This document shows, one piece after another, positions 43,001-50,605 of a stretch of DNA of 56,880 nucleotides; position 1 is the stretch's first letter; every line of letters starts with the position of its first letter. Source of the DNA: JBOHNM01 sp050730675 (GTDB lineage: Bacteria > Planctomycetota > Phycisphaerae > Phycisphaerales > UBA1924); the NCBI GenBank assembly GCA_050730675.1, contig JBOHNM010000006.1:1-56880 (forward strand), written 5' to 3'. A program made the translations under genes and the position numbers. A model generated the notes under the pieces. It worked only from the letters and a program-made list of their open reading frames with translations, did not search any database and had not been told where the DNA came from.

Positions 43001-43928
43001 TGTCGGCACCGTCACCATCCCCGCCGGCTCACTCACCGCCAATATCGACCTCGCAGTCGCGGACGATGCCATCGGCGAGGCTTCCGAGACCGTCATCGTC
43101 ACGCTCGTCAACGGCGTCGGCTACGGCCTCGGCGCGACCAGTTCCGCCAACGGCACCATCGCCGACAACGAGCCCGTCGTCACCGTCACCGCTTCCGATG
43201 CCGCGGCCGCCCAGACCCGCGAGGGCGAGACCGCCAACCCCGGCCAGTTCCGCTTCACCCGCACCGGGCCGACCACCGACCCGCTCGACGTCTTCTACAC
43301 CGTCGGCGGCACCGCCGAGAGCAACCACGACTATGTGGATGCTTCCACCAACATGGAAGTCTCCGGGATGATCACCATCCCCGCGGGCCAGGCCTCGGTT
43401 GTCCTTGATATCTCCGTCCTCGTCTTCCCGCGTCCCGCCCCGGTCACGGCAATCCTCACCCTGGCCACGCCTCCCGCCGTTCCGTACCGCCTCGGCGCCA
43501 CCGGCACATCCGCCACCGTCACCATCGCCACGCTCCCGACCATCAACCTCACCGCCGGCCTGCTCTCGTTCACCCCCGCCTCGCTCTCGGTCTCCGCTCC
43601 CGGCTTGAGCACCGACTTCACCTACGGCTTCGACCGAACGGGCCTCCCCGGAGCCCTCGGCGCGTTCAACGTCCAGATCCGCCTCTCCCAGAACACGATC
43701 CTCGGTGATGCCGACGATGTGATCATCTTCACCCGGGCCTTCGCCGCCGGATTCACCGGCCTCTTCCTCGACACCTTCACCCTCAATTGGGACGAGACTC
43801 CGCTCGTCCTCCCCGGATTTGACTACCACGTCGGCCTGTTTGTCGATAGCAGCAGCGTCGTGAATGAGTTCAGTGAGGTCGATAACCGCCTCGTGAGCGA
43901 CTCAGGTGTGATCACCTTCACGCCCTAA
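40059..43928 (+). CDS. Giant surface protein: LEPR motif, CARDB and Calx-beta repeats
   Basis: A 1289-residue extracellular protein. The N-terminus lacks a simple signal peptide but has FEELEPRQFMAADL near residue 26, the LEPR motif of many planctomycete and Verrucomicrobia surface proteins. Six CARDB-type domains follow, starting near residues 39, 173, 301, 437, 563 and 690. Their markers are DNA-level repeats of NxGNQV/NVGTAAA wording and GDADDV/DSDDEI acidic turns. Three Calx-beta domains start near 810, 926 and 1040 (DNEPxVTxTA; TVTIPAGxxxA). A last CARDB-like segment starts near 1160. No catalytic domain or C-terminal anchor is visible. It is very Thr/Ala/Asn-rich. Probably cell-surface structural or adhesive. 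GGAGG precedes ATG 40059; the frame upstream of it has no similar content. Confidence 0.85.
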   Translation: MSFDRHLGRPTPRSLSRAARDLRDEALFEELEPRQFMAADLAITDIRFTAGATVTTAQSVIVQATLRNAGNQVATGGTLRVVLSQNQTYGDADDVLVFDNTTPAGGTDAINPIAPLLSNVRTTTSATLLTGVTPGMYFLIGHVTPTGANGNASTANDTFVSATLVTVNAPNPAPDLTVTAAVPTGVFHAGDIVNGTVTLRNQGTAASNAQFTIVGYALSLDAILGNADDIIFTPIAGGEIPGGLAAGGSTTQALQFTMPDTVNNAVYRIIAFADADRINAESNEANNGFVAPAATITVQRPDPQVTFTPSIGTIRAGQTLSGTLTARNLGNAAVDPFDFLIGVLNTTTNQFTVIQNGVLGGPDALTPTTPSLNGLQTRTITNYPVPIPATLAPGTYRFVFLADAQDTIDEGPNGENNNEVASPTTFVIQAPLAPVTTPDVLIVANVPTATVVPGQAFRLSGALANVGVSAASNVTVSLILSTNTTLGDADDIIVDPAFSEQPTSNIGSAWSELLAAPVPLNTPNGLYYVFMQVDPGNTVSEGTAGEANNVFRSTTAVINVVRPNLVGTISGPATVAAGSFITPAVTIRNAGSAAAGASHYTIALRPAGAADAAQDILLTSGSIAALGIGALVSPATGTLAIPTSVAAGPYRLVLNVDSDDEIAEGAGAAEVNAFLNTTNINITNPGNVTLADLVASVVPVTATVTPGGTLNASVRVSNVGTAAASNFTIRLFLSSNGTFDASDIEIDNFNIMSMPTPTVQVNRSITLPIWLLGSNSYIVAVVDTDNDIPESNEANNTAATASASVTVVRPTISISASDPAAAETTAPAAVNTGAFIVTRTGPTTSPLTVNYTLGGTAISGDDYTALSGTVTIPAGATSATVVLNVTNDDTGEPAETAIITLGRGVGYSVNLTLNRATITIADNEPTVTITAPDRTGTEVTAPGTQDGLRFTVTRTGPTTNALVVTYLLSGTAADGDDYTGAVGTVTIPAGSLTANIDLAVADDAIGEASETVIVTLVNGVGYGLGATSSANGTIADNEPVVTVTASDAAAAQTREGETANPGQFRFTRTGPTTDPLDVFYTVGGTAESNHDYVDASTNMEVSGMITIPAGQASVVLDISVLVFPRPAPVTAILTLATPPAVPYRLGATGTSATVTIATLPTINLTAGLLSFTPASLSVSAPGLSTDFTYGFDRTGLPGALGAFNVQIRLSQNTILGDADDVIIFTRAFAAGFTGLFLDTFTLNWDETPLVLPGFDYHVGLFVDSSSVVNEFSEVDNRLVSDSGVITFTP

Positions 43929-44079
43929 GGGTCCCCGCCGCCGAATAGGGATGTCCCCCCACCCTCAGCCCCACGTCTTCGTGGTAGGCTTTTCATTGGC
44001 CGCCCATGGACGGTGGGCGGCGATGTTTGCCGGATCGATGGGGGCATCGGCCGGGCTCTCGCCCACGGAGCATTCGCCC

Positions 44080-45681
44080 ATGTTTTCTTTCGCCCGTTCG
44101 CTCATTGCACCGGTCCTTGCCGTCGGCGCCTTTTTCGCTTGCGCCAATCACTCAGCGGCCGTCGATCCGCCCCTCACTTCCCGCTCGATAGCGCCCACCT
44201 TCGGCAGCCGCGTCACCGCCATCGCCTCCGCCCCGGGCGACTACAGCCGCCTGTTCGTCACCGAGCAGACCGGGCGCGTCCGCCTGATCAAGAACGGCGT
44301 CCTGCAGACGACGCCCTTCCTCGACCTCTCGGCCATCTGCTCTGGCCCCGCGGCCTATCTCGAGTACGGCCTGCTCGGCATCGGCTTCCACCCCGACTAC
44401 ATCCACAACGGCTACTTCTACGTCACCTACACGCCCGGCAACAGCACCCTCGCCCACTGGACCCTCGCCCGCTACCGCGTCAGCGCCGCCAATCCCGACG
44501 TCGCCGACCCCGCCAGCGCTCAGGTCATTCTCAGCATCACCTACGACATCAAGCAGCACCGCGCCGGCTGGGTCGAATTCGGCCCCGACGGCTACCTCTA
44601 CACCGCCACCGGCGACGGCGGCGAGGGCGACCCCTCCAACGCCGCGTCCAATATTCTCGCTTCCAGCAACCTCTCCTGGCGCGGCAAGATCCTCCGCCTG
44701 GATATCAACGGCCCCGACAACGCCCCCGGGACCCCCGACGACGACGGCTTCCCCGCCGATGCAACCAAGCACTATCTTGTGCCACCCACCAACCCCTTCG
44801 CCGCGTCGGCGACCAACCGCCCGGAAATCTGGGCCTACGGCCTGCGCAATCCCTGGAAATGCACCTTCGACCGCCTCACGGGCGACATGTACATCGGCGA
44901 CGTCGGCCAATCCCTTCGCGAGGAGGTGAGCTTCCAGCCCGCGGGAGTGGGGGGGCTCAACTACGGTTGGCGCTGCCGCGAAGGGAGCGTCTCCAGCGGC
45001 ATCACCGCGGGTTGCACGCCGCCGCTCCCCGACTCGGTCGCGCCGGTCATCGATTACGCCCGCCAAGCCGACCCCAACTTCCCCAACGGCGCCTCGGTCA
45101 CCGGCGGCTACGTCTACCGCGGCTGCGCCATGCCCGACCTCCACGGCGTCTATTTCTTCGCCGACTGGGTCAGCGGCGAGGTCTACTCCTTCCGCTACTC
45201 CCAGGCCGGCGGACGCACGCAACTCACCAACCGAGGGCCGGAACTCAGCCCCACCGGCGCGGCCACCATCGGCAACATCACCGCCTTCGGGCAGGACGCC
45301 TTCGGCGAGATCTACTACTTCGGAACCGGCGGCCTGTGGAAGATCATCCCCCGCACCGCCGCGCCCGACTGCAACGCCAACGGCATCGCCGACGCCTGCG
45401 AGCTCGCCGCCAAACTGCTGCACGACCGCAATCACAACATTGTGCCAGATGAGTGCGAGCCCGGTTTCTGCCTCCCCGATATCGCCGCCCTCGGCGGGGC
45501 CCCCGGCGCCGACCACGCCATCACCGTCGACGACCTGGTCTTCTACCTCTCGGCCTTCTTCGCCGGCACCCTCAACGTCGCCGACATCTCCAGCCTCGGC
45601 GGCGACCCCTTCCCCGACGGCCAGATCACCCCCGACGACCTGGTGGACTACCTCGCCGCCTTCTTCGCCGGCTGCCCGTGA
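44080..45681 (+). CDS. Secreted sugar dehydrogenase (PQQ type) with dockerin module, copy 1
   Basis: A 533-residue exported protein. A signal peptide covers about residues 1-30 (ends NHSAA-V). The body (about 35-400) is a glucose/sorbosone dehydrogenase-type beta-propeller: FVTEQTGRVRLIKNG, LLGIGFHPDYIHNGYFYV, VEFGPDGYLYTATGDGG, WAYGLRNPWK. PQQ use is typical of the family, but the key residues were not checked one by one. A DCNANGIADACEL/DRNHNIVPDECE segment (calcium-loop repeats) follows, then the two-repeat dockerin module ending AAFFAGCP. GGAG lies upstream of ATG 44080. The gene at 45778 is a close paralogue in tandem. Confidence 0.85.
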   Translation: MFSFARSLIAPVLAVGAFFACANHSAAVDPPLTSRSIAPTFGSRVTAIASAPGDYSRLFVTEQTGRVRLIKNGVLQTTPFLDLSAICSGPAAYLEYGLLGIGFHPDYIHNGYFYVTYTPGNSTLAHWTLARYRVSAANPDVADPASAQVILSITYDIKQHRAGWVEFGPDGYLYTATGDGGEGDPSNAASNILASSNLSWRGKILRLDINGPDNAPGTPDDDGFPADATKHYLVPPTNPFAASATNRPEIWAYGLRNPWKCTFDRLTGDMYIGDVGQSLREEVSFQPAGVGGLNYGWRCREGSVSSGITAGCTPPLPDSVAPVIDYARQADPNFPNGASVTGGYVYRGCAMPDLHGVYFFADWVSGEVYSFRYSQAGGRTQLTNRGPELSPTGAATIGNITAFGQDAFGEIYYFGTGGLWKIIPRTAAPDCNANGIADACELAAKLLHDRNHNIVPDECEPGFCLPDIAALGGAPGADHAITVDDLVFYLSAFFAGTLNVADISSLGGDPFPDGQITPDDLVDYLAAFFAGCP

Positions 45682-45777
45682 CTCCCCCTGCATGGCCATC
45701 ACGGCCGATGCTCGACGACAACGCGATCAAGGGTGCCCTTCCGTCTCTCCGATCCACTCGTGGCCCGGAGTCCTGCC

Positions 45778-47364
45778 ATGGCCGTAAAGCTCGTATCCGC
45801 TTTGTGCCTTGTGCTCGCCATCGCGCCGGCGGCCCGCGCCGTCGATCCCCCGATCATCGCGCAGTCCGTTGTCTCGGCCGGGCTCAACGGCCGCGTCACC
45901 AGCATCTCGTCGGCCCCGGGCGACTACACGCGGCTGTGGCTCGCGGAACAGAGCGGGCGCGTGCGCCTGCTGAAAAACGGCGCCCTCCAGCCCGGCGCCT
46001 TCCTCGATCTGTCCGTGATGCTCGCCCCGACGCAGAACTGGGTTGAGTACGGCCTGCTCGGCCTCGCCTTCCACCCCGACTACATCCACAACGGCTATTT
46101 CTATGTCGTGTATACACCCGGCAACAGCACGATGGCGCACTGGACGCTGGCACGCTACCGTGTCAACCCTTCCAACCCGGATGTCGCCGATCCCGCCAGC
46201 GCTCAGGTCATCCTGAGCGTCACCTACACCCAGAAACCCCACCGTGCCGGCTGGGTCGCCTTCGGCCCCGACGGCTACCTCTACGCCGCCACCGGCGACG
46301 GCGGTGAAGACGATCCCGACAACGCCGCCAGCAACATCCTCGCGTCGAGCCCGCTCTCCTGGCGGGGCAAGGTCCTCCGCATCGATGTCAATGGCCCCGA
46401 TGGCCTTCCCGGCACGCCGGACGACGACGCCTTCCCCGCCGATCCGAATCGAAACTACGTCATCCCCGACACCAACCCGTTCGCCGCTTCCGCAACCAAC
46501 CGCGCCGAGATCTGGGCCTACGGGTTCCGCAACCCGTGGCGCGGCGGCTTCGACCGCCTGACCGGCGATATCTGGCTCGGCGATGTGGGCCAGGCGCAGC
46601 GCGAGGAGATCGATCTGTTGCCCGCCGGCGTCGGCGGCCGCTTCTACGGCTGGCGCTGCAAGGAAGGATCGATCACCAGCCTCTTCGCCGAGTGCACCGG
46701 CGCCCTGCCGGCATCGATTCCCCCGGTCCTCGATTACCCGCGCAGCGGCACGCCCAGCGGCAGCTCGGTCACCGGCGGCTACGTCTACCGCGGGTGTGCC
46801 ATGCCCGCGCTCCAGGGCGCGTACTTCTTCGCCGACTGGGTCAGCGGCCGGGTCTTCACATTCCGCTACTCGCCCGCCGTGGGCATGACGAACCTCACCG
46901 AGCGCGGTTCCGAGCTGACCAACGGGGCGAGCACGCTCGTCCGGCAGATCGCCTGCTTCGGTGAAGATGCCTTCGGCGAGCTCTACTACTACACCGGGTT
47001 CGGCGCGACCCCCGCCGTCTACAAGATCGTCCCCCGCACGCCGGGGGCCGACTGCAACGCCAACAGCATCGCCGACGCCTGCGAGCTCGCCCAGAAGCTC
47101 CTCCACGACCGTAACCACAATACCGTGCCAGACGAGTGTGAACCGGGCTTCTGCCTCCCCGACATCGCCACCCTCGGCGGCGGCCCGGGCCCCGACCACG
47201 CTCTCACCGTGGACGACCTGGTCTTCTACCTCGACCGCTTCTTCGCGAACGACCTGAACGTCGCCGATATCTCCGGCCTCGGCGGCACCTCCTTCCCCGA
47301 CGGCCGGATCACCCCCGATGACCTGGTGGACTGTCTCGCCGCCTTCTTCGCCGGCTGTCCGTGA
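45778..47364 (+). CDS. Secreted sugar dehydrogenase (PQQ type) with dockerin module, copy 2
   Basis: A 528-residue tandem paralogue of the preceding gene with the same order: signal peptide (SALCLVLAIAPAARA-V), propeller domain (FHPDYIHNGYFYVVYTP, VAFGPDGYLYAATGDGG, IWAYGFRNPWR), DCNANSIADACEL calcium-loop segment, dockerin module (ITPDDLVDCLAAFFAGCP). Identity is high throughout, including silent-site similarity by eye, so the duplication is local and not ancient. GGAG precedes ATG 45778. The two copies may differ in substrate. Together with the 97-residue protein downstream they form a cluster of dockerin carriers. Confidence 0.85.
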   Translation: MAVKLVSALCLVLAIAPAARAVDPPIIAQSVVSAGLNGRVTSISSAPGDYTRLWLAEQSGRVRLLKNGALQPGAFLDLSVMLAPTQNWVEYGLLGLAFHPDYIHNGYFYVVYTPGNSTMAHWTLARYRVNPSNPDVADPASAQVILSVTYTQKPHRAGWVAFGPDGYLYAATGDGGEDDPDNAASNILASSPLSWRGKVLRIDVNGPDGLPGTPDDDAFPADPNRNYVIPDTNPFAASATNRAEIWAYGFRNPWRGGFDRLTGDIWLGDVGQAQREEIDLLPAGVGGRFYGWRCKEGSITSLFAECTGALPASIPPVLDYPRSGTPSGSSVTGGYVYRGCAMPALQGAYFFADWVSGRVFTFRYSPAVGMTNLTERGSELTNGASTLVRQIACFGEDAFGELYYYTGFGATPAVYKIVPRTPGADCNANSIADACELAQKLLHDRNHNTVPDECEPGFCLPDIATLGGGPGPDHALTVDDLVFYLDRFFANDLNVADISGLGGTSFPDGRITPDDLVDCLAAFFAGCP

Positions 47365-47405
47365 CAAGTTCGTATCCGAACCCTCCTCACCCCTGCACTT
47401 TCACC

Positions 47406-47433
47406 TTGCGATCACCCTGCATCGTGGTACGCT
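47406..47433 (+). promoter_or_regulatory. Promoter of the stand-alone dockerin gene (leaderless)
   Basis: TTGCGA (47406-47411), 16 bases, TACGCT (47428-47433), six bases, then ATG 47440. It is the best -35/-10 pair among the leaderless starts. Confidence 0.55.
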
Positions 47434-47439
47434 CACAGG

Positions 47440-47733
47440 ATGAAGCACCAAGTCCGCTCATTGTGCATCGCCATCGCAAGCGCCGGTGCCGTCTCCGCCT
47501 TCGCCACTGTGCCCCCTTGCCCTACGGATGTCGCTGGCCCGGGCGATTGCGGCTTCTCCGATGGAGGCGTGACCGTCGATGACCTGGTCTGCTTCCTCAG
47601 CCGCTTCTTCGCCAACGACGCGACCGTTGCCGACAACTGCGGTCCGGGAGGGTTCCCGCCCGGTGATGGTGCCGTCACCGTGGACGATCTCGTCAACTTC
47701 CTGCGTCTCTTTTTCGGCGCTGGCTGTGCGTGA
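47440..47733 (+). CDS. Stand-alone GC-type dockerin protein
   Basis: A 97-residue protein consisting of a signal peptide (about 1-24, cleavage near FA-TV) and one complete dockerin-like module, nothing else. The module has the two repeats (GGVTVDDLVCFLSRFFANDA and GAVTVDDLVNFLRLFFGAGC) and five cysteines after the signal, including the two bounding ones. It is directly downstream of the two dockerin-tailed dehydrogenases but has its own leaderless promoter. A free module could compete for, occupy or bridge whatever receptor binds the tails. Function unknown. Confidence 0.75.
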   Translation: MKHQVRSLCIAIASAGAVSAFATVPPCPTDVAGPGDCGFSDGGVTVDDLVCFLSRFFANDATVADNCGPGGFPPGDGAVTVDDLVNFLRLFFGAGCA

Positions 47734-47840
47734 ACGGCCCATCCCAGCACAACTGAATCAGCGTTTCCTGTTCTCTCCCGTGAGCCGATGACGGCGGCTT
47801 TCGGCCCCGGCATGGCTTCCCCTTCCTCGCTCCCGGGGGG

Positions 47841-47846
47841 TATCCT
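47841..47846 (+). promoter_or_regulatory. -10 box of icd
   Basis: TATCCT, 25 bases before ATG 47872. The leader carries GAAGGAA as ribosome site. No clear -35. Confidence 0.4.
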
Positions 47847-47871
47847 CTCGTCCCCAAACGAAGGAACCCCC

Positions 47872-49350
47872 ATGCCCTCCACCATCACGATGTCCTCCGG
47901 CAAGCTCTCGGTCCCCAACGACCCCATCATCCCCTTCATCGAGGGTGACGGCACGGGCCCCGACATCTGGAAGTCCTCCGTCCGCGTCATGGACGCCGCC
48001 GTGAACAAGGCCTCCGGCGGCAAGAAGAAGATCCACTGGCACGAGGTCCTCGCCGGCGAGAAGGCCTTCAACAAGACGGGCAACTGGCTCCCCGACCAGA
48101 CCATCACCGACTTCAAGCAGTACCTCGTCGGTATCAAAGGCCCCCTCACCACGCCCATCGGCGGCGGCATCCGCAGCCTCAACGTCGCGCTCCGCCAGCT
48201 CCTGGACCTGTACGTGTGTCTGCGCCCTGTCCGCTGGTTCCAAGGTGTCCCTTCGCCGGTGAAGAAGCCCGGCGACTGCGACATGGTTATCTTCCGCGAG
48301 AACACCGAGGACATCTACGCGGGCATCGAGTGGGCCGCGGGCACGCCCGAGGCCCAGAAGATGCTCGACTTCATCGCCAAGGAGTTCCCCAAGGACTTCG
48401 CCAAGATCCGCTTCGGCACTACCGCCCGCGCCGCCGAGTTCGCCAAGGCCGCCATGGACGGACACGACACGCCCGACGACCACAAGATCATGGTCGGCGT
48501 CGGCATCAAGCCCGTCAGCAAGCTCGGCTCGCAGCGGCTGGTCTACGCCGCCATCGAGTACGCCCTCAAGGAGAAGCGCAAGAGCGTGACGCTTGTCCAC
48601 AAGGGCAACATCATGAAGTTCACCGAGGGCGCCTTCAAGGACTGGGGCTACGAACTCGCCACCGCGCCGGACGCCGAGGGCGGCTTCCGCTCCAAGTGCA
48701 TCACCGAGCGCGAGAGCTGGATCCTCGGCAACAAGGAATCCAATGCCGACATGTCGGCCGTCGACAACGCCAAGGCGATCGACCCCGGCTACGACATGAT
48801 GACCCCGGACCAGCAGAAGAAGATCGTCGCCGAGGTCGAGAACGTCCTCAAGGGCCTCTGGCCCACCCACGGCGGCGGCAAGTGGAAGCAGATGCTGATG
48901 GTCAAGGACTCCATCGCCGACATCACCCTCCAGCAGGTCCTCACCCGCCCCAAGGATTTCTCCGTCATCGCCACGATGAACCTCAACGGCGACTACCTCT
49001 CCGATGCGCTGGCCGCCCAGATCGGCGGCATCGGCATCGCCCCCGGCGCCAACATCAACTACATCACCGGCCACGCCATCTTCGAGGCTACCCACGGAAC
49101 TGCGCCGAAGTACGCTAACCTCGACCAGGTCAACCCCGGATCTGTGATTTTGTCGGGTGAGATGATGTTGCGTTACCTGGGCTCCGGCGGCGACGCCGAC
49201 TGGACCAAGGCCGCCGACCTCATCATCAAAGGCATGGACGGGGCGATCGGCGCCAAGACCGTCACCTACGACTTCCACAGAATGATGGAAGGCGCCACCA
49301 AACTCAAGTGCTCGGAGTTCGGCGACGCGATCATCAAGCACATGGGGTGA
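47872..49350 (+). CDS. icd: NADP-dependent isocitrate dehydrogenase
   Basis: The TCA-cycle enzyme oxidising isocitrate to 2-oxoglutarate. The 492-residue protein has GGGIRSLNVALRQ near residue 97 (substrate-binding serine), VIFRENTEDIYAGIEW near 141, the YAAIEYALKEKRKSVTLVHKGNIMK block and NINYITGHAIFEATHGTAPK near the C-terminus (NADP site). ATG 47872 follows GAAGGAA. Codon choice shifts in the 3' end: about 49089-49185 uses GGA TCT GTG ATT TTG and similar codons rare elsewhere in the gene. A second copy of this 3' end lies at 50606-51016. The next gene starts three bases after the stop. Confidence 0.96.
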   Translation: MPSTITMSSGKLSVPNDPIIPFIEGDGTGPDIWKSSVRVMDAAVNKASGGKKKIHWHEVLAGEKAFNKTGNWLPDQTITDFKQYLVGIKGPLTTPIGGGIRSLNVALRQLLDLYVCLRPVRWFQGVPSPVKKPGDCDMVIFRENTEDIYAGIEWAAGTPEAQKMLDFIAKEFPKDFAKIRFGTTARAAEFAKAAMDGHDTPDDHKIMVGVGIKPVSKLGSQRLVYAAIEYALKEKRKSVTLVHKGNIMKFTEGAFKDWGYELATAPDAEGGFRSKCITERESWILGNKESNADMSAVDNAKAIDPGYDMMTPDQQKKIVAEVENVLKGLWPTHGGGKWKQMLMVKDSIADITLQQVLTRPKDFSVIATMNLNGDYLSDALAAQIGGIGIAPGANINYITGHAIFEATHGTAPKYANLDQVNPGSVILSGEMMLRYLGSGGDADWTKAADLIIKGMDGAIGAKTVTYDFHRMMEGATKLKCSEFGDAIIKHMG

Positions 49351-49353
49351 ACC

Positions 49354-50130
49354 ATGTGCGCAGGCAAGCCAATCACCGAGGGCGGCGAGGATGCGCCGGC
49401 TTCGTCCGCGGCCGGGTTCATGGCGATGGCCCCCGTGACGCCGCACATCCGCTACCGGTCCGTCTATGGCGGCCATCCCATCCTCCGCAAGAAGGCCGCC
49501 GACGCCTGTGAGGCCGTCGCCGACTTCCTGCGCGACTGCACCGATTGGGACGGCGCATGGCCCGACAATCGTGTCAGAGCCTGCCCGGCTGACCAGTTCA
49601 TCACCCGTAGCGCGGAAACCGATGCCGCCATCGAGCAGATCCGGCGCCGGCTCGGTTCCTCCGAGCCCGGCGTCACCTTCAGCAGCATCGATACCGGCAC
49701 TGCCACGACCGCCGAGGATTGGCCCGTCCCCCCCGACCTGCACGACTGGGCCGTCGAGCGCGTGCTCGCGGCCCCCGCGGCCAAGCGCGGCTGGCCCGAC
49801 GCGCTCTCCTGCACCTGCGATCTGACCTACCGCCTCCGCGAGCCCCCGAAAGGTCGCATCCTCCCCGGCCAGGCAAGCGATAGCGCCCAATGTCTCGCGA
49901 TCCGGTCCAGGCTCTCGCTCTCCATTTCGTCCGGCAACACATCGGCCATCTTCGACCTTGTGCTCCCCTTCGAAGCGGCGGACCGGGCGTTCATCGACTA
50001 CATCACCGCGATCCGCCCCTACCTCCCCATCCGGTTGGCCAAGGGCAATTTCCGCCAGTGGCTGCCGAACAAGAAGGGCACGGACTACATCCAGCGGCGG
50101 ATCGACGCCGACCTCTTCGCGCATCTGTGA
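49354..50130 (+). CDS. Hypothetical protein downstream of icd
   Basis: A 258-residue cytosolic protein I do not recognise. No membrane helix and no signal peptide. The first 30 residues are Ala/Gly/Pro-rich. The rest is mixed and regular, with several Trp and Cys and a conserved-looking end (FDLVLPFEAADRAFIDYITA, then AKGNFRQWLPNKKG). It starts three bases after icd, so it is translationally coupled with it. GC content and codon use resemble the host. It lies between icd and the duplicated icd end, so it may be cargo of the event that made the duplication. No motif allows a functional guess. Confidence 0.65.
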   Translation: MCAGKPITEGGEDAPASSAAGFMAMAPVTPHIRYRSVYGGHPILRKKAADACEAVADFLRDCTDWDGAWPDNRVRACPADQFITRSAETDAAIEQIRRRLGSSEPGVTFSSIDTGTATTAEDWPVPPDLHDWAVERVLAAPAAKRGWPDALSCTCDLTYRLREPPKGRILPGQASDSAQCLAIRSRLSLSISSGNTSAIFDLVLPFEAADRAFIDYITAIRPYLPIRLAKGNFRQWLPNKKGTDYIQRRIDADLFAHL

Positions 50131-50218
50131 ACGTCCCGCCGCGGGAGGTGGCCAGGTGATGTGCACCCCGCGGCTTTTTCCTGGCAAATGGCCCCCGATC
50201 CAAGGCATACGTGTCTTG

Positions 50219-50310
50219 AGCGCCGGGACGGCGACTGAGTCCATCGCATTTCTCGATCTGCTTCTCCCGCCCTCAGCGCCCGACGCAGCGACTGAGTCCA
50301 TCAGCGAATG
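50219..50310. repeat. Structured repeat pair, copy 1
   Basis: Two units with the core CTGAGTCCATC, 57 bases apart (cores near 50235 and 50292). Unit 1 reads GCCGGGACGGCGACTGAGTC and is followed by CATC; its GCCG-GGA-CGGC part can form a small hairpin. In unit 2 the end CTGA-GTCCA-TCAG can form a second one. The same pair recurs at 55285 and 56441. Confidence 0.75.
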
Positions 50311-50350
50311 AACTCCCGCCCCGCGTGCAGCCGAGGCCCGCCGCCGAATC

Positions 50351-50403
50351 GGTTGTCGCGATGGCCTCATGCGCCGGTCCGGCTGAAGGCAGAAAGGCGT
50401 GGC
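50351..50403. repeat. Repeat-associated element, copy 1
   Basis: 53 bases centred on CGCGATGGCCTCATGCGCCG that match 56578-56629 with few differences. The distance from the second repeat unit is almost the same in both places (about 66 bases), so the elements form one composite repeat of about 200 bases. Confidence 0.7.
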
Positions 50404-50605
50404 GGTAGGTCACTCGGGACCCACGTACAAGGGTTGAGCGCCCCTGATGGCCGCCCGGCACACCGCGGCGACATACCCGGCGCCCGTTGACGGAGAATGT
50501 GCCACGCGATCCTCCGCGGCGACCGAATCCCTCGACTTGCAGCCAGGGCCCCTACCGGGTGGTGAATTCCTCGATACACTCTCGCGCACCAGGGGCCTAG
50601 ACCTC

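Larger units (their letters stand above)
50131..50605. other. Repeat-containing gap after the icd operon
   Basis: 475 bases without a supported gene. It holds a pair of the structured repeats at 50219-50310 and the associated element at 50351-50403. TACACT at 50575-50580 lies 25 bases before the ATG of the icd fragment and may serve as a -10 box. Confidence 0.5.

Noticed and set aside
47758..50370. An 870-codon minus-strand frame opposite icd
   Set aside because: Antisense to icd and to the gene at 49354. Its start includes the MDSVAVPA peptide made by the repeats.
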